The position numbers and the translations under genes were made by a program. From NCBI GenBank assembly GCA_038224615.1, contig JBBRFH010000222.1:1-5917 (forward strand): a stretch of DNA of 5,917 nucleotides. The letters run 5' to 3'. Positions 1-5,596 of this stretch are shown piece by piece (within the stretch, counting starts at the first letter, position 1; each line of letters starts with the position of its first letter). Origin of the DNA: JBBRFH01 sp038224615 (GTDB lineage Bacteria; Planctomycetota; Phycisphaerae; Tepidisphaerales; Tepidisphaeraceae). The notes beneath the pieces were generated by a model. The model ran no database searches and was not told where the DNA came from. It saw only the letters and a list, made by a program, of their open reading frames with translations.

Positions 1-213
1 CCGGTCGGAGCGGCCGAGCACTTTCCAGTCAAGGTGGCGCAGGTCGTCGCCGGGAACATACTCGCGGTGCTGGCTGAACTCGATCGAGAAGCCATGGAAC
101 GGCGACTTGTGCTCACCAACGATGAACCCCTCGACGACGTAGCGCGCGTGCAGGCCGAGCGCTTCGGCTTCGTTGACGGCCTTGGTGTCGAGGAGATTGG
201 CGGGCTCAGCCAT
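1..213 (-). CDS. DUF58 family protein, N-terminal part (cut by window edge)
   Basis: Reading leftwards from ATG 211-213 gives 71 codons without a stop to base 1. The protein opens MAEPANLLDT and continues with HKSPFHGFSIEF (about residues 35-46), then EYVPGDDLRHLDWKV (51-65) and GRSDR. The Y-PGDD-R-DWK block is the hallmark of the DUF58 domain. Family members are usually about 290-310 residues, so roughly three quarters lies outside. DUF58 proteins are partners of MoxR AAA+ ATPases; the full proteins often include a vWA-like fold and are thought to be folded or activated by MoxR, but the biochemical role is poorly defined. It lies 138 bp downstream of moxR on the same strand, so co-transcription is likely. 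There is no clear Shine-Dalgarno sequence: the bases just before ATG read TTCCACCCC. Family call is firm, function is not. Confidence 0.93.
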   Translation of the reverse strand, partial: MAEPANLLDTKAVNEAEALGLHARYVVEGFIVGEHKSPFHGFSIEFSQHREYVPGDDLRHLDWKVLGRSDR

Positions 214-226
214 GGGGTGGAAGTCC

Positions 227-339
227 GAATGACGAAACCAGAAATCCGAATCAAATCCGAATGACGAAACCCGAATCAGAGGCCGAACGTTTCGTCATTC
301 GGTTTTTTGGTTTGATTCGGAGTTCTGGTTTCGTCATTC
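227..339. repeat. Nested inverted repeat in the moxR-DUF58 spacer
   Basis: Bases 227-255 are the reverse complement of 311-339, 29 bp with one mismatch. Inside them, 257-270 (CCGAATGACGAAAC) is the perfect reverse complement of 289-302. The 15-mer TCCGAATGACGAAAC also occurs as a direct repeat at 224-238 and 256-270. The whole could fold into one long hairpin with an 18-nt apical loop (271-288) and an 8-nt bulge (303-310, six Ts then GG). In the minus-strand transcript it would begin 12 nt after the moxR stop and end 13 nt before the DUF58 start, so it fills the spacer. GAATGACGAAA-type words are, from memory, common in planctomycete intergenic DNA. It could set the relative expression of the two genes, but that is inference. 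Confidence 0.85.
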
Positions 340-351
340 CTCATTACGACA

Positions 352-1539
352 TCAGTCCAGCTTTTTGTCTTTGGGAATCGCTTCCAGAATCCGCCGGGTG
401 ATTTCGTCGGCGGTGATGCCTTCGGCCTGGGCGGCGAAGTTGGGGGCCAGGCGGTGGCGGAAGATGCCGGGGGCGACGGCGGCGATGTCGTCGCAACTCA
501 CGTGGAAGTTGCCGTTGAGGATCGCCCGGGCCTTGGCGGCCATGATCAAGTTCAGGCTGGCGCGCGGGCCGGCACCCCAGGTGAGGAATTTCTTGCAGAA
601 ATCGAGGGCTTCGGGCGTCTTCGGGCGCGTTACGCGCACGATCTTCTCGGCGAACGCGAAGCAGTGGTCGGCGACGGGGACCTTCTTCACCAGTCCCTGC
701 AGCCGGACAATGTCTTCGCCGCTCAGGACCGGCAGCGGCTTGCCGACGGCGCCGCTGGTCGTGCCCATCTTCATGATCTGCCGCTCCTCGGCCGCCGATG
801 GGTAGTCGACGTAGATCAGGAACATGAAACGGTCCATCTGGGCTTCGGGCAGCGGATACGTGCCTTCCTGCTCGACAGGGTTCTGGGTGGCGAGCACGAA
901 GAACGGGTCCGGCAGCTTCCAGTCATTGCCCCCGACCGTCACCTTGCGCTCCTGCATCGCTTCGAGCATGGCGGCCTGCGTCTTGGGCGGCGTACGGTTG
1001 ATTTCGTCCGCCAGCACCATGTTCGCAAAGATCGGGCCTTTGATGAATTTGAACTCGCGCTTGCCGGTTTCCGGGTCGGCCTGGATGACCTCCGTGCCGG
1101 TGATGTCCGACGGCATCAGGTCGGGGGTGAACTGGATGCGCTTGAAGCTCATCTGCAGCGTTTGCGCCAGCGAGCTGATCATCAGCGTCTTCGCCAGGCC
1201 CGGCACGCCCATCAGCAGCGCGTGCGACCGGGTGAAGATCGCAATCAGCAGTTCGTCGATGACATGCGACTGGCCGACGATGACTTTGGCAAGTTCGGTT
1301 TTGAGCGCGCTGTGGGCGGCCTTGAGGTGGGCGACTGCCTCGAGATCAGCGCGCTCGGCGGCAACACTGGGCTTGGGCGCATGAACCGCGGGTGCGGCAA
1401 CCGCAGCTGCGCTCGGTGCCGCCGGTGCCTTGGCGGCCGGGGCCGGCGCGGGCATGGCCTGTGGATTCGTCGCGGCAGGCTGCGGCGGAGGGGGCGGAGT
1501 GCCCGGTGCGGGGGTCGGTGTCGGAACAGTACTGGCCAT
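352..1539 (-). CDS. MoxR-type AAA+ ATPase
   Basis: This 395-residue cytoplasmic protein has a full MoxR AAA+ core. Walker A is GVPGLAKT (111-118), Walker B is VLADEINR (175-182), sensor 1 is ATQNP (217-221) followed by the MoxR-typical VEQEGTYPLPEAQMDRF with the probable arginine finger at R237, and sensor 2 is GPRAS (324-328). A C-terminal helical lid ends in RILEAIPK. MoxR ATPases are chaperone-like remodelers that act on a DUF58/vWA partner, which is encoded next. Most MoxR proteins are about 320-340 residues; the excess is a low-complexity Pro/Ala N-terminus (about 2-60), probably disordered. The start ATG 1537-1539 is preceded by AAGGGA (1549-1554 read leftwards) with 9-nt spacing. The next in-frame ATG (residue 29) would still lie within the extension. 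Confidence 0.95.
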   Translation of the reverse strand: MASTVPTPTPAPGTPPPPPQPAATNPQAMPAPAPAAKAPAAPSAAAVAAPAVHAPKPSVAAERADLEAVAHLKAAHSALKTELAKVIVGQSHVIDELLIAIFTRSHALLMGVPGLAKTLMISSLAQTLQMSFKRIQFTPDLMPSDITGTEVIQADPETGKREFKFIKGPIFANMVLADEINRTPPKTQAAMLEAMQERKVTVGGNDWKLPDPFFVLATQNPVEQEGTYPLPEAQMDRFMFLIYVDYPSAAEERQIMKMGTTSGAVGKPLPVLSGEDIVRLQGLVKKVPVADHCFAFAEKIVRVTRPKTPEALDFCKKFLTWGAGPRASLNLIMAAKARAILNGNFHVSCDDIAAVAPGIFRHRLAPNFAAQAEGITADEITRRILEAIPKDKKLD

Positions 1540-1565
1540 CGGTAAGAGTCCCTTTCTGGCAAACG

Positions 1566-1594
1566 GTTATACAGAAGATGTTCGCGCCTGTTGA
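1566..1594 (-). promoter_or_regulatory. Candidate sigma70-type promoter for moxR
   Basis: Read leftwards, TCAACA (1589-1594) and TATAAC (1566-1571) are separated by 17 bp. They match the -35 and -10 consensus at 4/6 and 5/6 positions. A start about 7 bp further on would give a leader of about 20 nt containing the AAGGGA ribosome site. Planctomycete promoter consensus is poorly known, so this is a pattern match only. Confidence 0.4.
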
Positions 1595-1649
1595 AGCGCA
1601 ATCTTTCGCCGGCAAGCCCCGACGACCCAGCCAAGCCGCCGCAAGGGGG

Positions 1650-1679
1650 TCGACAGGCCGAGTCGCCTGTCGCTATGAT
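1650..1679 (+). promoter_or_regulatory. Candidate yceI promoter with an embedded dyad operator
   Basis: TCGACA (1650-1655) and TATGAT (1674-1679) are separated by 18 bp and each matches the sigma70 consensus at 5 of 6 positions. A perfect inverted repeat, CGACAGGC (1651-1658) and GCCTGTCG (1665-1672) with a 6-bp centre, covers most of the -35 box and nearly all of the spacer, stopping one base short of the -10 box. A protein bound there could repress polymerase or, MerR-style, distort the spacer. The predicted transcript starts about 20 nt before the yceI ATG. Box and dyad positions are seen; regulation is inferred. Confidence 0.45.
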
Positions 1680-1705
1680 TCGCACCATCTGACCAGGGAG
1701 CCCGC

Positions 1706-2305
1706 ATGTTCCGTCGTTTGAACCGCAAGCACCGTCGTTCCGCTTCTACCGCCTTGCTCGGCGTTCTTGCCGCGGCATCGTTCGCGAGCGTAGCCGCCGC
1801 CGTTACCTTTAATGTCGATCCGCTGCACTCATCGGTGTTCTTCAAGATCACGCACTTCGATACCTCCAATTTTTACGGCCGGTTCGGTCGGGTCGACGGC
1901 ACGGTGACGGTTGAGAACGCCGTTCCCACCGCGTTGGCGGTGCGCACCGACGCCGAGAGCATCGACACCAATAGCAAAGAGCGCGACGACCACCTGCGTG
2001 GACCCGACTTCTTCGACGTCAAGCAGTTCCCCGACATCACCTTCAAGAGCACCGCCATCCAGCCCGGGAAGGAATTGGGCACGTTCACCGTCACCGGCGA
2101 ACTCACGCTGCACGGCGTGACCAAGCCACTGACGGCCACCCTCGCCAAGACCGGCCAGGGCAAGAACACCAAGGGCGTCGACATCGTCGGCTTCGAGACG
2201 ACCTTCACCATTAAGCGCAGCGAGTTCGGCATGAGCGGCTATCTGAACAAAGGCGTCGGCGACGAGGTGACGCTGACCGTCAGCCTCGAGTCGGCCGCCC
2301 AGTAA
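1706..2305 (+). CDS. YceI family lipid-binding protein, secreted
   Basis: The 199-residue product begins with a basic stretch (MFRRLNRKHRR), a hydrophobic segment (about 15-29) and an Ala-rich end, SVAAA, with likely signal peptidase I cleavage near residue 32. The mature part is a complete YceI beta-barrel: HSSVFFKITH (41-50), RDDHLRGPDFFDVKQFP (93-109), LTLHGVTKPL (133-142) and IKRSEFGM (169-176) are family landmarks. YceI proteins are periplasmic lipocalin-like barrels; at least one binds a polyisoprenoid chain and E. coli YceI is induced at high pH. The ligand here cannot be read from sequence. The start is supported by AGGGAG at 1695-1700, 5 nt before ATG. It is divergent from moxR and followed by a hairpin, so it is probably monocistronic. 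Confidence 0.95.
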   Translation: MFRRLNRKHRRSASTALLGVLAAASFASVAAAVTFNVDPLHSSVFFKITHFDTSNFYGRFGRVDGTVTVENAVPTALAVRTDAESIDTNSKERDDHLRGPDFFDVKQFPDITFKSTAIQPGKELGTFTVTGELTLHGVTKPLTATLAKTGQGKNTKGVDIVGFETTFTIKRSEFGMSGYLNKGVGDEVTLTVSLESAAQ

Positions 2306-2340
2306 CTTTATTTGACGGCTCGCTCTTGGCTCCCTCGAAC

Positions 2341-2364
2341 GCCCCGGCCAGGCTTGGCCGGGGC
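2341..2364 (+). terminator. Strong GC hairpin after yceI
   Basis: GCCCCGGCCA (2341-2350) pairs perfectly with TGGCCGGGGC (2355-2364) around a GGCT tetraloop. It starts 36 bp after the yceI stop. Only TTAATT follows rather than a long T run, so it is a plausible but not textbook intrinsic terminator. It separates yceI from the downstream permease gene. Confidence 0.7.
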
Positions 2365-2476
2365 TTAATTGTGGATTGGATTCGATTTCTGCCCCGAAAA
2401 CGCCACTTTACGGCGTGAAAAGTTGACAGCCCCGGCAATATCGTGACGCTGTTCCGACTCGTCTGCCTGTCCAGTT

Positions 2477-4387
2477 ATGAGCAGCACTGCCCTGGAATCC
2501 GAACACAATCGCAGCCGGCCTGAAGCGCTGTCGTTGCTGGCCTCCGAGCGCCCGCGCAACCTCGGCTGGTTTGGCGCGGCCGGGCTATTGTTCGGCGACT
2601 GGGGCACCAGCCGGCTTTACGTGCTCGGGCTGGCGTTTCTCGTCGCCGGGCGAACCTCCTTTGTCCTGATCTGCACGATGAGCCTGCTGATCCTTGCGGT
2701 CGGCTGGGCCTACACGCAGATCTGCCGCCTCTACCCCGAAGGCGGCGGCGTCTATTCGGCGGCCCGGGCGAGGCACCCTCTACTGGGCGTGCTGGCGGCG
2801 CTGCTGCTGTTCGCTGACTACACGGTTACCGCCTCCCTTTCGGCACTCGACGCATTTCACTATTTCGGGCTCGAAAACGTCGTTTCGCACGAGCCTGACA
2901 CGGTCGATGCCGGCGACAAGATTATCAAACCGAGCGAAGCCGCGGCCGCTGAGGTCTCCGCCGCGCCGCACGTCCCGCTCTACAAGACCGCCGCCTTCTG
3001 GGCCATCGTCGCGATCCTCACCATCGGGGCCATCAACCTGCTCGGGCCCAAGCACTCCTCCGGGCTGGCGATCATCGTCGCGGTGATGATGGTCTTCATC
3101 ACCTTGCTGGTCAGTATCTTCGCGATTCCACAGATCGACTGGCACGCGATGTGGAACGAGGCCCGCATCGGCCGACTCTTTGACCACAAGCCCGGCGACC
3201 TCTGGCACGCCTTCGTCGCGATCGTCCTCGCCCTCTCGGGCGTCGAGGCGATCGCTTCCCTCACGGGCGTGATGAAGAAGCCCGTCTACCGCACCAGCAG
3301 CCGGGCGATCTGGTTCGTGGCGATCGAGGTCTGTTTCTTCAACATCCTGCTCGCGTTGGTCATGCTGTCGATCTACCCGCTGGATCGCGACAAGCACACC
3401 GCCGACATGCTGGCCCACATGGCGTACACGTACACGGGTGCCTGGGGCGAGTGGCCGGTCCGTATCCTCGGCGGGCTGCTGCTGCTGTCGGCGGCCAACA
3501 CCGCCATCGGGGCGTTGATGGGCCTGCTTTACATCATGAGCCGCGACAGCGAATTGCCGCGGATGCTGCAGAAGCTCAACCTCTTCGGAGCCCCGTGGAT
3601 CGCCGCCATCGGCGCCACCGCAATCCCCGCGATCGTGCTGGTCTTCGTCAATAACGTCGAAGGGCTCTCGCACCTCTACGCCATCGGCATCGTCGGGGCC
3701 GTCGCGATCAACTGCGTCCTGTGCGCGTTTCATCCGCGTCTGCGCCGGTTCTGGCGGAAGGGTCCGATGCTGCTCATCGGCCTGTTCCTGGGGATCATCT
3801 GGATCACCATCGCGATCGACAAGCACGCCGCCACCGTCTTCGTCGGAATCATCCTCGTCGCTGGCTTCGGGCTGCGTTATGCGACGCACTACTTCGCCAG
3901 CCGAAGGCCCAAACCGAGCCTGTTCCGACAGGCGATCATGGACCAGCTCACCTCCGAAGCCCTCGCCATGCCGCGCATCCTCATGGCGACCGCCGGCGGC
4001 AGCCAGCTCGCCGACCAGGCCTGCCAGGAAGCCAAACTCAGCGGCCACGCACTGGTCGTCGCGTTCGTCCGTGAGGTCGCGCTGAACTATAAAGTCGAGG
4101 GCGCCGCCCGGATGACGCTCGACAACGACCCCGCCGCCAAGGAACTGTTCGTCGATTTCCTAGAAGCCGGGCACAAATACGGCGTGCCGATCATCCCGGC
4201 CTACGACACCGGCACCAACTCCGCCGAGGTCCTCGCCGAGCTCGCCGCCATGAACGGCGTCGCCCGCGTCGTCATCGGCACCAGCCGCCGCGGTGCCCTG
4301 CACCAGATCATCAAAGGCAGCTTCCAACGCAAACTCGAACACCTCTTAGGCGACGAAATCCCCGTCGAAGTCCTGAGCCCGAGGTGA
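2477..4387 (+). CDS. APC-superfamily permease with C-terminal Usp-like domain, possible K+ transporter
   Basis: This 636-residue inner-membrane protein has about 12 hydrophobic segments: near 30-45, 47-75, 101-122, 172-189, 195-217, 241-263, 277-299, 326-353, 372-391, 398-418, 430-447 and 450-468. LALSGVEAIASLTGVMKKP (251-269) matches the unwound sixth helix of APC transporters. The first helix has GDWGTSRLYVLG (40-51), close to the KUP potassium-transporter signature, with D41 and Y48 seven apart as in Kup and KimA. A polar Ala/Glu-rich loop (about 131-168) separates segments 3 and 4. Residues about 498-636 form a Usp-like domain: RILMATAGG (500-508), VVIGTSRRG (598-606) and KGS (613-615). 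The start is the first ATG after an in-frame TGA at 2444-2446 and has no Shine-Dalgarno sequence. Substrate is inferred; an amino-acid permease remains the alternative. Confidence 0.9.
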   Translation: MSSTALESEHNRSRPEALSLLASERPRNLGWFGAAGLLFGDWGTSRLYVLGLAFLVAGRTSFVLICTMSLLILAVGWAYTQICRLYPEGGGVYSAARARHPLLGVLAALLLFADYTVTASLSALDAFHYFGLENVVSHEPDTVDAGDKIIKPSEAAAAEVSAAPHVPLYKTAAFWAIVAILTIGAINLLGPKHSSGLAIIVAVMMVFITLLVSIFAIPQIDWHAMWNEARIGRLFDHKPGDLWHAFVAIVLALSGVEAIASLTGVMKKPVYRTSSRAIWFVAIEVCFFNILLALVMLSIYPLDRDKHTADMLAHMAYTYTGAWGEWPVRILGGLLLLSAANTAIGALMGLLYIMSRDSELPRMLQKLNLFGAPWIAAIGATAIPAIVLVFVNNVEGLSHLYAIGIVGAVAINCVLCAFHPRLRRFWRKGPMLLIGLFLGIIWITIAIDKHAATVFVGIILVAGFGLRYATHYFASRRPKPSLFRQAIMDQLTSEALAMPRILMATAGGSQLADQACQEAKLSGHALVVAFVREVALNYKVEGAARMTLDNDPAAKELFVDFLEAGHKYGVPIIPAYDTGTNSAEVLAELAAMNGVARVVIGTSRRGALHQIIKGSFQRKLEHLLGDEIPVEVLSPR

Positions 4388-4388
4388 G

Positions 4389-4436
4389 CAAGCGCGGCAG
4401 GCCGAAATCTGACTTCTGCTGCTTGTGACATTTTAT
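4389..4436 (+). terminator. Weak hairpin after the permease gene
   Basis: CAAGC (4389-4393) and GCAG (4397-4400) can pair with CTGC (4416-4419) and GCTTG (4421-4425), with small bulges, just after the permease stop. The sequence TGACATTTTAT follows. The stem is imperfect and the T run short, so termination is only possible. It partly overlaps the first unit of the adjacent duplicated repeat. Confidence 0.3.
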
Positions 4437-4578
4437 AGCAATCCATCCATCCATCCGGATGAACGGCTACTCGCCGGACGCTTTTCGGCACGAATCGTTT
4501 ACCCAAACCGCCGCGTGCTACACGGCCGGTGTTACATTTGTAACATTGCATCCGTCCATCCGGATGGACGGCCACTCG
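4424..4578. repeat. Two copies of a ~50-bp palindromic repeat unit
   Basis: Unit 1 (4424-4473) and unit 2 (4530-4578) are in the same orientation about 106 bp apart. They share the layout TGTNACATTT, TA-AGCA/TAACATTGCA, then CCATCCGGATGRACGGCYACTCG. Unit 2 contains a perfect 20-bp palindrome (4552-4571, centred on CATCCGGATG) and TGTTACA-TT-TGTAACA (4530-4545). Unit 1 has decayed arms and a short (ATCC)4 run at 4441-4456. Read on the minus strand, the big palindrome is preceded by GTAG (unit 1) or GTGG (unit 2), which recalls REP-type elements. The units lie in non-coding DNA just downstream of the permease. Confidence 0.75.
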
Positions 4579-4834
4579 GCCTCGCTCGATCGCACTCTTC
4601 ACATGTCAATGAGCCTGCGCGCAGCGTCCCCTATCGACGCCGTCCCGCGCCACGAATCTTCCCCATTTCTACCGCCGTCGGGCGCAAAAGTCGGCGGTAA
4701 AACCGTGCGATTTTGTCCCACCCCACTTCCCGCCCGGCCCTCCCTTTGCCCCGCCTCGGCCCTGCCGGTATCCTTCCCCCACCGCACGTCGGGCTGGGGT
4801 CCACAATGGAAACATGCAACGTCGAAGGCTGTAC
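4579..4834. other. Gene-free spacer
   Basis: No convincing gene is seen on either strand. All open frames across this stretch are Arg/Pro/Ser-rich and lack recognisable motifs. It holds one inverted repeat, TACCGCCG (4670-4677) and CGGCGGTA (4692-4699) around a 14-nt centre. A pyrimidine-rich tract on the plus strand follows at about 4716-4790 (C/T runs broken by a few G). No T tract follows the hairpin on either strand, so it is not called a terminator. Confidence 0.5.
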
Positions 4835-4922
4835 TCAAAGGGCTTCTTCCGCCTCATCGAACTCGGCGATGCGTTTGTCGTGTAAGCCCGGTGGCGTGTG
4901 GGCGTCGGCGACGAGGCGATTC
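4835..4922 (-). pseudogene. Possible C-terminal remnant of an unrecognised gene
   Basis: Read leftwards, the last ~28 codons before the TGA at 4835-4837 give NRLVADAHTPPGLHDKRI, then AEFDEAEEAL and stop. Codon third positions are mostly G/C, as in the real genes here, and the composition is protein-like. Further upstream in the frame this stops being true: the frame runs through the inverted hairpin pair at 4928-4983 and turns Arg/Ser-rich. It looks like a gene tail whose upstream part was lost or replaced at the repeat. No family is recognised, and a chance open frame is a real alternative. Confidence 0.25.
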
Positions 4923-4927
4923 GCACA

Positions 4928-4983
4928 GTGCGGTTTACCGCACCATCCGGGCCGCATGGCGATCGTGGAGCGGTGAACCGCAC
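4928..4983. repeat. Inverted pair of GTGCGGT hairpins (BIME-like)
   Basis: The left element is GTGCGGT-TT-ACCGCAC (4928-4943), a perfect small hairpin. The right element is GCGGT-GA-ACCGC (4970-4981). Bases 4928-4941 and 4970-4983 are reverse complements at 13 of 14 positions, so two hairpins of one family face each other across 28 bp. The centre contains TGGCGATCG, a word that recurs beside the REP-like elements at 5042 and 5581. This is the geometry of bacterial interspersed mosaic elements. Confidence 0.65.
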
Positions 4984-5069
4984 CGTACGACGTTGCGGGT
5001 GGCGCGGCAGTGCGCGATTGCCAGACGGCCGTCGTTGTTGTTGGCGATCGCGGTTCAGTAGCGGTCCGT

Positions 5070-5109
5070 CTCGAACGCGACGGCGGGATTTCATCCCGCC
5101 CTACCTGCT
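5070..5109 (-). repeat. REP-like hairpin, single copy
   Basis: GGCGGGAT (5082-5089), loop TTC, and ATCCCGCC (5093-5100) are followed by CTACCTGCT (5101-5109). On the minus strand this is AGCAGGTAG followed by a perfect 8-bp stem, so a GTAG tetranucleotide directly precedes the hairpin, as in E. coli REP sequences. Bases 5070-5109 match 5637-5676 at 39 of 40 positions. The word TGGCGATCGC and, 4-5 bp on, CAGTAG lie upstream at both loci. This copy therefore looks like the paired element at 5597-5676 with its left hairpin deleted. Confidence 0.8.
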
Positions 5110-5161
5110 GGAGCGGAAGTTTGATATGGAGGCGTATGTGGCGCAAGTGGCGGCGCTGTGA
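5108..5161 (+). pseudogene. 17-codon gene tail fused in frame to a REP copy
   Basis: Immediately after the REP-like hairpin the plus frame reads LERKFDMEAYVAQVAAL and stops with TGA (5159-5161). The composition and G/C-ending codons are protein-like. The REP itself is open in this frame (RRDFIPPYL), but the upstream sequence is Arg/Ser-rich and not protein-like. The simplest reading is the 3' end of a lost gene left beside the repeat. It is too short to assign a family or to exclude chance. Confidence 0.25.
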
Positions 5162-5314
5162 GGAAAGGCAACCGCCAAGAGGCGATGAGCGCGAAGAAAA
5201 ACGCGAAGAAGTGAGGAGCCGCAGAGAGACGCCGATGAACGCAGACGCATCACCGGCCGCCGGTGCCACGGTTTGGTACTCCAAGCCGTGCAATTCGAGC
5301 GTCGAAAGACACGG
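5162..5314. other. Purine-rich degenerate spacer with one hairpin
   Basis: From about 5162 to 5240 the plus strand is a run of variants on CGCCAAGAGGCG, GCGAAGAAAAACGCGAAG and GCCGATGAACGCAGACGC. These resemble the low-complexity, repeat-derived spacers I remember from planctomycete intergenic DNA. At 5267-5290 CACGGTTTGG and CCAAGCCGTG form a 10-bp stem (one G-T pair) around TACT. No open frame here looks like a gene. Confidence 0.5.
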
Positions 5315-5596
5315 CTACGGATGACGACGTGTGCCTTCGCCGCGAGGCAGAACTGTATAGCGCAACTCAAATCCGCCGTCGGCGAATCGCTTCTCTAGTT
5401 CGCGCTCCAACACATCGCAATCAGCCTGCGTTGGAAGGCTGCCGGTGAACCAGATGTACCCTTCGTTCGGTGGAGACAGCTCCACCTGCAAGTGGCGGTA
5501 GGTCGAAACGCGTTGCAGGAATGCCTGGGAGTTCGGGAACGCTGCCGCTGCGGCTGCTTGAGCACGCCGATCGTCTGCCGTGGCGATCGCATGGCC
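5315..5596 (-). pseudogene. C-terminal fragment of an unrecognised protein
   Basis: Reading leftwards to the TAG at 5315-5317, the frame gives a protein-like segment: an Ala-rich helix (AQAAAAAAFPNSQAFLQ), then HLQVELSPPNEGYIWFTGSL, then PTQADCDVLERELEKRFADGG and FELRYTVL. The strand-helix-strand pattern with a turn before WFTGSLPT and an amphipathic ER helix weakly recalls BON-like or other small alpha/beta domains. The frame stays open to an ATG at 5747-5749, but everything right of 5596 is the REP pair and the antisense of the DUF4926 remnant. The true N-terminus is therefore probably missing, and a start inside the repeats would be artificial. Family not recognised. Confidence 0.4.

Noticed and set aside
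34..264. 76-codon plus-strand open frame at the left edge
   Set aside because: It is antisense to the clear DUF58 N-terminus and runs on into the spacer palindrome; no family resemblance.
454..1545. 363-codon plus-strand open frame across moxR
   Set aside because: It is the GC-rich antisense shadow of the MoxR ATPase; Arg/Gly/His-rich without motifs.
2423..2428. Perfect TTGACA -35 box before the permease
   Set aside because: No acceptable -10 box lies 15-19 bp downstream; the bases there are GC-rich.
2780..4048. 422-codon minus-strand open frame across the permease
   Set aside because: Antisense shadow, extremely Asp/Arg/Gly-rich; the permease on the other strand has membrane segments and family motifs.
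4424..4578. CRISPR-like array of two repeats
   Set aside because: Only two imperfect units, with internal palindromes and no third repeat or cas gene nearby.
4201..4602. Minus-strand frame with the repeated peptide RVAVHPDG..CYK
   Set aside because: The peptide repeat is just translation of the two DNA repeat units, and the rest of the frame is antisense to the permease C-terminus.
4814..4885. 23-codon plus-strand open frame MQRRRLYSKGFFRLIELG...
   Set aside because: Protein-like in look but lies antisense to an equally protein-like minus-strand tail, has no clear ribosome site, and is too short to decide.
4806..4976. Possible zinc-binding start, METCNVEGCTQ
   Set aside because: The CNVEGC spacing recalls small zinc fingers, but no second Cys/His pair follows in proper spacing and the frame runs into the hairpin pair.
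4459..5061. 200-codon plus-strand open frame
   Set aside because: It crosses the repeat units and hairpins, is Arg/Ser/Pro-rich and has no recognisable domain or ribosome site.
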